Origin: Plasmodium relictum
Lineage: Eukaryota; Apicomplexa; Aconoidasida; Haemosporida; Plasmodiidae
Direction: 5' to 3'
NCBI RefSeq assembly: GCF_900005765.1
Contig: NC_041682.1
Coordinates: 313,636 to 377,635 of the forward strand
Length of the DNA stretch: 64,000 nt
Below the pieces are notes generated by a model. The model saw only the letters and a list, made by a program, of their open reading frames with translations, did not search any database and was not told the DNA's origin. Position numbers and translations under genes: made by a program. Below, piece after piece: positions 1 to 10,860 of this stretch (its first letter is position 1; each line of letters starts with the position of its first letter).

Positions 1-3000
1 CTATTTAAATTGTATTTAAAAATATTTTTTAACATTTTAAAATTTTTTATATCAATTTTTTTTTTAAAAACATTATTAAATACTCTTTTCAAGTGTACAT
101 GAGAAAAATATTTTTCATCAAACATATTAGAACTGTAAAATTTTACAACATCATTTAGCATAATTTTTTTTTTAAATAACAATTTTTCAATTTGTTGTGA
201 ATTTTTCAAATAATTTTTAATTACTTCCTTATTTATTTTTTTAATAATCTCAAGCGAAGAATTATTATAAAAAATTTCATTTAAGAAAGGTTTATAATTA
301 TTATTCATGCATTTTTTTGCTTCCATATTTTCATTTTCACTAGCTTTTTTCTTAATATAATTAGAATCATTTTTTGGGAAATCTATTTCATTTCTTATTA
401 AATATTCTTCTCTTATTGCTCCAAACTTTTCCATATTTTCTTTTTCTTGAATAGTATTATTATCTATATTATTTTCAAAGTTCACTTTTTCAAAAATATT
501 ATCAGAGTTACGATTCATTTTATATAATTCACATAAATTTATATTTTCTTTATAACTTTGTATTTTAAAAAAAAACACATTTTTCTTTATATTCTTAAAA
601 AATTCGTCTATATTTTTCATGACGTATATTATATATGAATTAAGGTATCTATTATATTCATTAATATCAGAATTTTTTGGAATTTTTGAATTTAAGGATT
701 TTATTTCAGTACAAATCCTGTCATCATTAAAATTATTATTGAATTTATAATCAATATTATCCCCGTTATTATATTTATTATCATTATTGATATTTTTATC
801 AACAATCACAACATTAATATTATTATTACTTAAATCTTCAAGCAAAATTTTTTCTTTCTTTGAATTATATGAAATTGTTTCCTCTTTTAAGGCATCGTCA
901 TTTGAATTTTTATTAATATTAGTAGTTGAAAATTTATCTCTTAAATTGTGATTCATATATTTAATTATATCCTTCTCACAATCTATATTATTAATATCAT
1001 ATATTTTTTCATGTTTCCCATTTACATGATACATTCTACTATTATATTCCTTATTACTGCCATTATAACACTCATCACTCTTATATTTACTATTATTACT
1101 ACTATTAGTAGTACTCATATTGTTACTATCATTGTTATCATTATTATTATCACCATTGTTAATAAAATAATTTTCAATTAAAAAATCATATAATTTTTCA
1201 TCGTTTTTTTCTATTATTTCTTCTTTTTTATTTAATTTATCTTCTATGTCTAATTTAAATCCATTTTTTCCCTCACTTTCTAGTTGATTCAACTTATACT
1301 CATTAATTTTATTTTTTTCTTTTTCTATTTCTATTTCTTTTAGTTTATTTAATTTTTCATCATCATCTTCAACTTCATCCTCATCATCATCTTCATCATC
1401 ATCTTCATCTTCATCATCATATACGTCAGCATCGTCATTTTTCTCATCATAGTACTCTTCATCAAATTCTTTTTCTTTTTCATTTTCATTACCTTCATCA
1501 AATATTTTTTCATCTTCTTCTATGTGTGAAATATTTTGTTGAATAATTTTTTTCTTCCTTTTTCTTTTTTTTTTTTTTTTCTTCTCATCTTCTAGATTTT
1601 TTGTCTTCATCTCTTCCATTTCTTTTTTTTCTTTTTGAAAATTCGAATTACTCAAATTAGTATCTACTTCATCTCCTTCATCTTCATCTTGATCTTCTTC
1701 TTGAGTGTTATTTTTCTCTTGATCAAAAATAATCATTTTTTTATCTCCCTCACTAATATAATTGAACTTTTCCATAAAAATAGAAATATGTTTGCTCATC
1801 ATTTCCGCTAATTTTTCGTCATTCCTTGTGAAATAACCTCCATGAGATCTTAATTTATTTAAAAACATAAGAACACCGACAACTTCATTATTTTTATCCA
1901 AAATGGGTGCAGCTAAAATAGTTCTTGTTTTAAAATTAAATTTTTTATCATGAGAAGGGTTATATAGTTCATTATTTAATACATTTTTACAATTAATAAT
2001 TTCTTTATTTCTAAGAACCCATAAATTAAAACTTTTCTCATTGCTATTCACGGGAATCTTAATAATATTTTTTCTCCCATGTATTGCTTTGCTCCACAAT
2101 TCATTTTTTGCTTTATCATATAAAAATAAGGTAGAAGTTTCACAATTTAAAATATTTGGGCAATCACACATAACCATTTGAAAAATAAAATCTAATTCTT
2201 TCTTTTTTTTTAGCCGTTCACTTTTACTAGTATCAATAAAAATTAACTGTAGCATACCAATAGAGCAACCGAGTAAAATTCCTAGAACTGATCCTATCAA
2301 AGTACAGTACTGATAAACTTTATTTTTTATATCATATTTTGCTGGTTCTATTACTTTATATGTTTGAAGTAAATAATTCAAAACATATCCAAAAAAAATA
2401 CCAAAAGTATCACTACATAATTGTCCAAAAGAAGCAGCACAAAGTGTAGATATTCCAAAAGATACCCCGATAGAGGCATCAAAAATATCACCTAAACGGA
2501 TCATAATAAATTGATCCATAAAACCAAAACCAATCATGGGAATTGATGAACAAAATATAATATTTAATACTTTCTTTATTTCATTTTTTTTTTTTAATTT
2601 ACAATTTTCTTTATTTTCTTTCACTATTTCAGCACAGTAATTTCCATTTTGATTATTCACATAATCAATTTTATCATTCCCGTTATTATTTAAATTATCA
2701 TATTTTCCTTCTTTATTATTTTCGTTTTTATCAGAATTACTCACTTTTGATATTCTATAATTTTCATCCTTTTTTGAATTACTATATTTCATTTCTAAGT
2801 CATTATTATAATTAATTAACACTCTCTTCAAATTGTCATGTCCTTCAGTTTTCTGATATTTTTTGTCATATTTACTATCACTTGTATCATTAAATAAGTA
2901 TTTCTTTCTTTCTAATATATCTACTTTTATGTTATCTCCTTTGTTCAATCCCACTTCTTCAATTTTTTCTATTTTTTTATCACTATCACTAATTAAATCA

Positions 3001-3410
3001 ATTGCTTTTTTCTTTAGTTCTTTATCACCTTTAAAATTTTCTTTCATGTAACTGTAATCTTTTTCTGTTGAATAATAATCGCAATATAATTTATTAAAAG
3101 CGTTATTTCTACAATGTACATTAATATCTTCAATCAAATTCCCTCTAAAATTTCTGGTTAAACTTCTCTTTTCATTGCTCCCAATGCTTTTCAAATCATC
3201 ATTTCTTGTTTTATAATTTTGTTTACTTTTTTTTTCATTCTTCATATATATTGTATTGGATCTTTTCCTGCTAACGAAAATTCTTTTATCATGTAATAAA
3301 TTACAATAATGAAATTTAATTAATGAAAATAACTTTAAGTTATAGTTTTTCTTGATTAATAGCCATGATGTGTCACATCCCCAAATAACTTTTAATACTC
3401 TTTCATTCAT
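1..3410 (-). CDS. TMEM65-GAF domain membrane protein, C-terminus cut by window edge
   Basis: The reading frame is open on the minus strand from an ATG at 3410 to base 1, about 1,136 codons with no stop, so the C-terminus lies outside the window. The first 280 residues are basic and low in complexity. Residues about 285-375 (near 2555-2270) match the TMEM65 family: a PMIGFGFMDQFIMI stretch, then GD, then GISTLCAASFGQ, with two or three membrane helices. Residues about 400-547 (2210-1770) look like a GAF domain (LFLYD, ILAAPILD, VVGVLMFLNK). A long acidic Asp/Glu tract and Asn-rich sequence follow. TMEM65 proteins are mitochondrial inner-membrane or other organelle membrane proteins. GAF domains bind small ligands, but none can be inferred here. 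The domains are fairly sure; the function is unknown. Confidence 0.75.
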   Translation of the reverse strand, partial: MNERVLKVIWGCDTSWLLIKKNYNLKLFSLIKFHYCNLLHDKRIFVSRKRSNTIYMKNEKKSKQNYKTRNDDLKSIGSNEKRSLTRNFRGNLIEDINVHCRNNAFNKLYCDYYSTEKDYSYMKENFKGDKELKKKAIDLISDSDKKIEKIEEVGLNKGDNIKVDILERKKYLFNDTSDSKYDKKYQKTEGHDNLKRVLINYNNDLEMKYSNSKKDENYRISKVSNSDKNENNKEGKYDNLNNNGNDKIDYVNNQNGNYCAEIVKENKENCKLKKKNEIKKVLNIIFCSSIPMIGFGFMDQFIMIRLGDIFDASIGVSFGISTLCAASFGQLCSDTFGIFFGYVLNYLLQTYKVIEPAKYDIKNKVYQYCTLIGSVLGILLGCSIGMLQLIFIDTSKSERLKKKKELDFIFQMVMCDCPNILNCETSTLFLYDKAKNELWSKAIHGRKNIIKIPVNSNEKSFNLWVLRNKEIINCKNVLNNELYNPSHDKKFNFKTRTILAAPILDKNNEVVGVLMFLNKLRSHGGYFTRNDEKLAEMMSKHISIFMEKFNYISEGDKKMIIFDQEKNNTQEEDQDEDEGDEVDTNLSNSNFQKEKKEMEEMKTKNLEDEKKKKKKRKRKKKIIQQNISHIEEDEKIFDEGNENEKEKEFDEEYYDEKNDDADVYDDEDEDDDEDDDEDEVEDDDEKLNKLKEIEIEKEKNKINEYKLNQLESEGKNGFKLDIEDKLNKKEEIIEKNDEKLYDFLIENYFINNGDNNNDNNDSNNMSTTNSSNNSKYKSDECYNGSNKEYNSRMYHVNGKHEKIYDINNIDCEKDIIKYMNHNLRDKFSTTNINKNSNDDALKEETISYNSKKEKILLEDLSNNNINVVIVDKNINNDNKYNNGDNIDYKFNNNFNDDRICTEIKSLNSKIPKNSDINEYNRYLNSYIIYVMKNIDEFFKNIKKNVFFFKIQSYKENINLCELYKMNRNSDNIFEKVNFENNIDNNTIQEKENMEKFGAIREEYLIRNEIDFPKNDSNYIKKKASENENMEAKKCMNNNYKPFLNEIFYNNSSLEIIKKINKEVIKNYLKNSQQIEKLLFKKKIMLNDVVKFYSSNMFDEKYFSHVHLKRVFNNVFKKKIDIKNFKMLKNIFKYNLN

Positions 3411-4450
3411 AATTTTGAAAAAATAAATTGTTTATTTATAATTCACTTCTCCTTTTAAAGAAGAACAGTAAAAAAAATTACTTATTACATTAGCATTATT
3501 TAAAAATATTTTGTGTATATATACGTAAATTATATGATTTCCAATCCTTTTTTCTTGCTAAATAATTATTATGTTTAAATATAAATAAAATTTCTTTTAT
3601 TTTTTTAGCTTCCTTTTTACTATTCTCTAAATAGACTGCATTTTTATTTTTTATAAAGAAGAATTTTATATATTATAAACTTTCTTTTCCTTTTTTTTTT
3701 TTTGTTTCTTTGATTTTTATCTTTTTTTTAATATAAAAATTTGAAGTTACCTTTTTCTTTATCTACTATAATTTTTTTTTTTTAATTTTCAGTTTTTTTT
3801 TCTTTTTCTTTTTATTTTTTTTTTAAATTAAGTTTATGTAAATATTTTTAAAATAAATTTTTATATATTGAGTAAAATGTTTCTTGCTTAAATTTTAAAG
3901 AAGTTTTTATTTTTTTTTTTTTAGTGATGTATACCAAGTTAAAAATAAAATCATTTATGTAATTTTTCTTTTTTCTTAATAACGTAGAAATTTTTTTGGA
4001 ATATTTTTTTAGTATAGGTAATTATAACTTTAAAAAATGTACTTGTTTGAAGAGTATTTTTATTCTTATCAAAATAAAAAAATTAATTTTGTGTAATGTC
4101 ACACATAAATATATTTATATAAATACCTTTGACAAATATGAAATCATTGAAGGGATATGAAAACAAGAATTAAATATTCATGTTTTATTGTCTTTAATAA
4201 GTTTTTTGAATTGTTTTCACCTGTTTTCAAATACCTTTCCATTAAAAAAAATTATAATAAATAAAAACAGGAAAGGAAAGGAAAGGTAGGAAATATTAAT
4301 AAAAGACTAAAATTAGAAGGAAGAAAAAAAAAGCTTAATTTTTTTATTTATGACTATAATATCATATAGGAATTAAAATAGCAAAGAGAATCAAATGAAA
4401 CTAATAAAAATAGTCTCCTGTACACGCATTAAATAATTATCCGTTATAAC

Positions 4451-4484
<34 letters not shown>

Positions 4485-4651
4485 CAAATATATTTAAAAA
4501 TTATTTGTATATCTTAATTTAAATATATAAATTAAATATTATTTATTTTATTTATTTTTTACATTTTCAATATCTTCAAAAAATATAAATAAATAATTGA
4601 TCTCGTATGGTTTGGTAAGTGGCTTCAAAAGTGTAAAGGTATTAAAAAAAA
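3411..4651. other. Divergent intergenic region
   Basis: This spacer lies between two genes that point away from each other, so it should hold both promoters. I see only A/T-rich sequence, an uninterrupted run of 31 T at 4454-4484, and three to four GGAAA units near 4270-4287. No gene is supported. Confidence 0.6.
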
Positions 4652-6984
4652 ATGCTTCTTTATATTATTACATTTTTTCTGATTCATAATGGGGTTATTT
4701 TACTTGATATAAATAAAAATAATAAATACAACTTTATAAATAATGTTAAAAATATTCCATATACCAATAAAATTCGAGCCCTTGGCAAATGTAAGAAATA
4801 CGAGAACACTTGTAAAAAAGCAAAAGCATATATTCTATTCCTATATACATATTTTAATTTTTATAAATATCTTTTTTTTGTGTGTATTAAAAAAAAATAG
4901 AACTAATGGAATGTTATAAAAAAAAATTAACGTTAATTTTTTCTAGTAAATGTTTAAAAATTAACTTTTTTTTTTTTTAATTAGCTGGAGGTAAAATAAT
5001 AGGACATGGTCATTCATATCCTTCAAATGAAATTAAAAATGATGAATTAAAAAAATATGTTGATACAAGTGATGATGTAATGCTAACATTTTCTTTTTGT
5101 TTTTTTATTTAAAAAAAAAAAAAATACATATATATACAAGTTTGATACTGGTAATTAGTTTTAAAAATTATATATTATATTTATAGTGGATAAGAACTAG
5201 AACAGGAATTAAAAAAAGAAGAATACTAAAAAGAAATGAAAATTTATCGATGCTACAAATAGAATCAGCAAATCAAGCTTTAAAAAGTTGCTCATTAAAT
5301 CCATTAGATATAGATATGGTAAATAATAATAAGCAATTTTGCTTTATTAATTTTTATATTTTATGTGAATATTTTTGTTTAGAGTGTTTTTTATTATTTT
5401 ACTATAGATACCTTATACTAATTCTGCTAAGCAATGCTATAAATGATAAATTCTATTTTCAAAATTAATTTGATATGTATATTTTTTACTTGTACTTTCT
5501 CTTTATTAATAACTATTTTGCATATATTTTATTCTCTTTGTATAAATGATTATTTATAAATAATATTATTTTTTTTTTTTTCTAAATAAAAAAATAATAA
5601 GATAATGGAAATAAAAATTAAATATAGAAAAATACTTATAATTTTTTATTTTATGCACATATCTTTTAATGAATATTTATACTATTATTAGAAAAAAAAA
5701 TAGAAACTATGATTTTTTAATACATATATGCATATAATTATTATACTCAGATTATCAATGCATCTTCTACTCCTCAAAATTTATTTGGTGATGCGAATAA
5801 TATTAGTAATAAAATAGGATGTAAAAACAGTGTCAATATGGATCTTACAGCAGCATGCACAGGATTTGTTTTTGCTTTCGTTACAGGTTTTTTCATATAC
5901 AAAGAAAAAAATTTATATTCTTAAGCATTTTCTCTGTATATATATATATATATATATATATTTGTTTCTTAGCATATAATTTTTTACCTAGATATAAAAA
6001 TATTTTGGTTATTGGAAGTGATGCATTAAGCAATTTTGTTGATTGGAGAGATCGTAATACTTGTGTTTTATTTGGTGATGCTGCAGGTGATCCCTTTTGC
6101 TTAATTATTATAAAATATATCTTTAATTATTTATATAATTATCATAGTTGCAACTATTATTACTCTTATATACATTAATACAACTATTACTAATAGTATA
6201 TTTTTATTATTTTTACATATTATGATTTGTTCACGTCAAATTATATAATTCTTTAGGTGCCGTTATATTGCAAAGAACTGAAGATAATGAAGAAAATAAA
6301 ATTTATAATTATTACTTAGGTTCTAATAGTGAATTAAATGATCTATTGACTATAAATTTTGAAAATGACAATTATAATTTAGACAATCCTAATATAAATA
6401 AATACGGAAAATTGAATATGGATGGAAAAGAAGTTTTTAAATATACTATTAGCAATATACCAACCATTCTACAAAAAACAATATCTGATTCAAATATGAA
6501 AATTGAAGATATAGATTACTTTATATTCCATCAAGCTAATATAAGAATTATACAAACAGTTGCACATAAATTAGATATACCTATGTCAAAAGTATAAAAT
6601 TGTTTCATGTTTTCACTTTTTTAAAATTATATATTTTTTTATTATATCTATTATCTTATTTTTTTAGGTTTTAGTAAATCTAGATGAACATGCAAATACA
6701 TCTGCAGCCTCGATTCCCTTGTGTTTCTCAGAAAATGTAAAAATCTAGCAAAAAACAAAAAAGCAGAATCACATATATATAGAATAACATTGCTTTTATG
6801 AACTATCAATTATATTATTTCATTATTATTATTCTTATTATTATAAACATTATTTTTCTTTATGTTATTGTTATTATTTTTTTTTTAACAGATCCATAAT
6901 GGTAAAATAAAAAAAAATGATACTATATGTATGTGCGGTTTTGGAGCTGGAATGTCATATGGATGCATTATATTTAAGTATTAA
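4652..6984 (+). CDS. fabH: Beta-ketoacyl-ACP synthase III (KASIII/FabH), apicoplast, 8 exons
   Basis: KASIII starts type II fatty acid synthesis by condensing acetyl-CoA with malonyl-ACP; in Plasmodium this occurs in the apicoplast. I join 4652-4790, 4985-5076, 5187-5318, 5751-5886, 5973-6086, 6257-6591, 6668-6736 and 6892-6984. All junctions are GT..AG and in phase, giving 369 residues, the usual family length. A hydrophobic leader (residues 1-18) followed by an Asn/Lys-rich stretch fits a bipartite apicoplast-targeting signal. The thiolase-type core starts at [13 protein letters not shown]. The catalytic triad is Cys157 (TAACTGF), His296 (FHQANIR) and Asn326 (ANTSAAS); the His-Asn spacing equals that of bacterial FabH. 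A low-complexity insert of about 35 residues lies in exon 6. Identification is secure; splice sites are by eye. Confidence 0.93.
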
Positions 6985-7480
6985 ATGAATAAAAAAAAAA
7001 TGAAAAATATGTTTTTAAGAACATTTTAAAGAGTTTTCATCTTAAATGTTTTAAAATGAAATTTTTTTTTATATTATTGTTTTAAAAAACCTACATAAAT
7101 ATTTCAATTTGTTAATATATTTATTCTTTTTTTATTATAATTTTTGTTTATTTTATAATCTTGTTATAATTCTTATTTAGTTTTTAATTATTTTTTTTAT
7201 TTATTATATTTTTTTTTTTTATTATAATTTTTTTTTATTTTTTATAATTATAAATTTTCTTTTTATGAGAAAGTTTCTTTTATAATAATATATTCTTTTA
7301 TATTAAATAAAAAAATTAACATAATAATTCAAAAGAAAAAATAAATTATATTCAAAATATATGAATGTAAAGAAAAACATAAAGATAAAAATAAGATCTG
7401 AATAAATGAAAATGAAAAAAAACATATTTTTTATATGATATATAATATTTTTTTTTCTTCTTTCATTAAAATTTTTTGTG
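6985..7480. other. Intergenic region between two same-strand genes
   Basis: This holds the 3' end of the KASIII transcript and the upstream region of the next gene. It is T-rich with short TA runs. No gene is supported. Confidence 0.5.
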
Positions 7481-8985
7481 ATGTGGAATAAAGGTAGATC
7501 ATTATTACTAAATAGAAGATATAAAAATTTTCGATATTTTGTCAGTGAAATAAAAGTGTATGATAGTCTAAAAATTATTGAAAGCAAACAATTATACGAA
7601 GACAGAAATACAAAAATAACTGTTCAAGAATCTTCAAAATATGCTATACCTATACCTCAATGTGATCGTTCCATAATAAGTTCTTTTATTTATAAAATCT
7701 TCTTGTAAACTCTAATTACTTATATATATAAAATATACATTTTTTATTTAATTAAATAAATTAAAAATGCAAAAAAAAAAAAAAAAAAGTATATTTATTT
7801 TAGTCAAATAACATATAATGAAATAAAAAAATCAGAAATTTTATGTCTAATATGATTTAAACTCTTGATTTATATAAATTAGAATTCTTTAAAAAAAAAA
7901 AAAATAATAAGAGGATTTTTTTTTTTTCTATTAGAAAACATACAGAATATGGTGAATGTGCTTGGAGATTAATTCATCTAATAATTGAAAGATTAGAAAA
8001 TGAAGAAATGATAAAATTATTTCGTATAAATGAATCTTTTAATATGAAAATGTATTTTTATGTTTTACATCTATGGATAATTAATAAAAGATTAAGACAT
8101 GAAAACTATCAAGGGGATATAATTAATACATATATTTTTGATATTACATGGAGAATTGTTCGTGATTGGTTGCTTTTAAAAAATATTCCAGAATATACCT
8201 TTAATGCAGAACTTTTAAATTGCCAAGAATATGCCTTTGGTGTTAGTTTTTTTTTTTTTTCTTTATTTCCTTTTTTTTTTTTTTTATATAATTCACACTA
8301 ATTTTAAATTTTTAAATTTAGTTTTTAGTATCTTTAGATGAAGCAGCTAGTAAAGTAGATATATTTCCTTCACTCCTAAAAGATATATTATGGGAGTTCG
8401 TTTATAAAAAAAAAAATATACCATTAAATAAATTAAACAATTAAATTATTTTTTCTTATTTTATCTTAGGCATCTATATGAAAAAAAAGTTAAGAAAGGT
8501 GGTAAAATAGTTACAGAGCTGAGTAAGTATAGTATTCTTCAATTGAGGCATATATTCAATATATCAAGTGATTATTTTTTGCAAGCTTATTTTATCTGGT
8601 TATTATACACATAAATTATTTTTTTATTTTTTAAAATATTTTTCATTTATAATATTTCATTATATACAATGAAAAAATTTATTTCTGAAAAAAAATTTTA
8701 CTGTTTTTTATTTTTTTGTATTTTAATATATATAAATATATATATCTTTTTTTTTATAGGGCTGATTTTTATAATCAGAAAAAATCAAATCGTCGTTTAC
8801 CTGCGTTATCTCAGCAAATATCATATGGAGGTATAAAAAAAAAAAATAAAAAATAAAATAAAATAAAATATTTATATTATATAAAAACACTTTTTTACAA
8901 TAATACTTTAGGTTATCGTCCAAAAGATAAAAGCAAATATCTTCCATATGATGATGGAAAGAAGTTATTACCAAGAATTTATTAG
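7481..8985 (+). CDS. Ubiquinol-cytochrome c chaperone (CBP3/UQCC1 family), 6 exons
   Basis: CBP3/UQCC1 proteins assist cytochrome b synthesis and assembly of respiratory complex III in mitochondria. I join 7481-7704, 7935-8241, 8322-8395, 8470-8598, 8760-8830 and 8912-8985, which gives 292 residues with every junction GT..AG and in phase. The start is the ATG at 7481. Family hallmarks are the YFYVLHLWIINKRLR helix in exon 2, the DITWRIVRDWLL segment, and the junction-spanning motif YAFGFLVSLDEAASKVD followed by a Leu-Trp, which is the diagnostic (A)xGxxxxLDE signature. The last three exons encode a tail of about 70 residues (SKYSILQLRHIF, ending LLPRIY) that I do not recall from yeast or human members. 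The N-terminus is basic and suits mitochondrial import. The family call is strong; the exon 3-4 junction was chosen because only a donor at 8396 keeps the frame. Confidence 0.83.
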
Positions 8986-9828
8986 GAACAAAAAATTATA
9001 CAAGTGTATAAATTTTTTTAATTTTAATAATAGCATACAGTTTTTCTTTTTTAAAGAATTTAAATATATATATATATATTCTTTTTTTTTTATCCATTAT
9101 TTTTTTTTTAAATCTAAATTTTTTCGAAAAAAATTTAGATTATTCTTTGTATTCTTAAAAAAAAAATTTAATTAAGAGAATTAAAAATTTTTACATTCAA
9201 ATTTTTTTTATTTAGTTTATATTTTCATGGCTGCACTTTTTTACAATAATGTAAAAAATTATTTAAAAAAATTGCCTTCATTATGTGTATTTTTTTTTTT
9301 TTTTTACTTGTTAAGTAATAGCTTTATTTAAATTTAAAAATTATCTTTTTTTTTTTTCTTCATTTTAATAATAGTTATACTTAAATTTACATAATAATTT
9401 GTATTTTTTTTTTATACTTTTTTTCTTCTTTTTCCTTTTTTTTTTTTTTTCATTTTTCTTTTTCCTTTTTTTTATTTCATTTTTCTCTTTCCTTTTTCCA
9501 TATTTTTTTTTTTTTTTAACCTTTTTTTTTTTTAACTATTATAGAACACTTTATTTTTAATCTTATTTCATTTATATTTCTTTATTTTTTTATTACCCTA
9601 TTATTTTTTGGTACTTCGGAAGAATATATGATATATATTATTCAACATCTCTTTATATATTTTGTTCTCAAAAGTATTATACTACATATAATTTATGCTT
9701 TGTAACTCAATTATTTTTTCCTTTTTTTTTTTTTGTAACTGTATATATGTTATTTTTTTTTTTTTCTTTTTTTGTTTATGCTATTTTTACTTTTATGATC
9801 ATATGATGTATTAGTCTAAAAATGAAAA
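8986..9828. other. Intergenic region upstream of Rab5a
   Basis: This is strongly T-rich on the plus strand, with repeated T10-T16 tracts between about 9290 and 9770. That is typical of the 5' flank of a Plasmodium gene. No gene is supported. Confidence 0.5.
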
Positions 9829-10503
9829 ATGGAAAAGAAAAGTAGTTATAAAACAGTGTTATTAGGAGAATCTTCAGTAGGAAAATCAAGTATAGTGCTA
9901 CGTTTAACAAAAGATACATTTCATGATAATACAAATACAACAATAGGTGCTTCATTTTGTACATATGTAGTTAATTTGAATGAATTAAAAGTAAAAAATA
10001 ATAATATAAATAAAAATAATAATAATGACAATATTTTAAACGAAAATAATAATAACGAAAGTGTATGTAATATAAAATTTGATATATGGGATACAGCAGG
10101 GCAAGAAAGATATGCAAGCATTGTACCTTTATACTATCGAGGTGCTACATGTGCTATAGTAGTCTTCGACATTAGTAATTCTAATAGTTTAGATAGAGCT
10201 AAAACGTGGGTAAATCAATTAAAAATTAGCAGCAATTATATTATAATTTTAGTTGCTAACAAAATAGATAAAAATAAATTTCAAGTAGATATGCTAGAAG
10301 TACAAAAATATGCTCAAGAAAATAATTTACTTTTTATTCAAACAAGTGCAAAAACAGGAACTAATATTAAAAACATTTTTTATATGCTTGCAGAAGAGAT
10401 ATATAAAAATATTATAAATAAAAAAGGTAGTATAGACAATACAATAAATAAAAACTTAATAAGCCTAGATAAAGAAAAAAATCAAAAAAAAAACTGCTGT
10501 TAA
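9829..10503 (+). CDS. RAB5A: Rab5a small GTPase with Asn-rich insert
   Basis: A single-exon Rab GTPase of 224 residues. It has the P-loop GESSVGKSS (13-21), switch I Thr37/Thr38, WDTAGQE with catalytic Gln92, the NKID guanine-specificity motif, TSAK, and a C-terminal CC for geranylgeranylation. Rab5 controls early endocytic traffic; in Plasmodium, Rab5a is linked to endosome-like vesicles and haemoglobin uptake. About 30 Asn/Lys-rich residues (51-81) interrupt the interswitch hairpin, a known feature of Plasmodium Rab5a. The CC terminus, and the lack of an N-terminal Gly for myristoylation, separate it from the Rab5b form. It is syntenic with KASIII in Plasmodium. Confidence 0.93.
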   Translation: MEKKSSYKTVLLGESSVGKSSIVLRLTKDTFHDNTNTTIGASFCTYVVNLNELKVKNNNINKNNNNDNILNENNNNESVCNIKFDIWDTAGQERYASIVPLYYRGATCAIVVFDISNSNSLDRAKTWVNQLKISSNYIIILVANKIDKNKFQVDMLEVQKYAQENNLLFIQTSAKTGTNIKNIFYMLAEEIYKNIINKKGSIDNTINKNLISLDKEKNQKKNCC

Positions 10504-10860
10504 CTTTTTTTTTTTAAATTAAGTTGCAATTGCTAAGAAAAAAATTAATATTTTTTTTTATTTCTTAATTCGTATAAAATAAAAAATTAGTTAAAATTTT
10601 TCTTTTTATTTTAAAAATATATATAAAAATAATTTAAAAATTAAAATAAAATAAAAAATTGATATAACTCCATACTGCATAAATAATTTAATTATATATA
10701 TATCAATACAATGTCTTACACAAAAATTTTTATATTATTTTGAATAATAAATATTTTTACACACTTTGATATTATTAAATACCGAAACTGTCTTTTTATT
10801 TTATAAATATATATATACAGTTAGACAAATTAAGCATACTAGATTAAAATAATTATATTC
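10504..10860. other. Tail-to-tail intergenic region
   Basis: A short spacer between the 3' ends of Rab5a and the minus-strand gene that follows. It presumably carries both 3' untranslated regions. No other element is seen. Confidence 0.5.

Noticed and set aside
948-1181. 77-codon hydrophobic plus-strand frame
   Set aside because: It is antisense to the Asn-rich part of the TMEM65-GAF protein; Asn codons read backwards give Ile and Leu.
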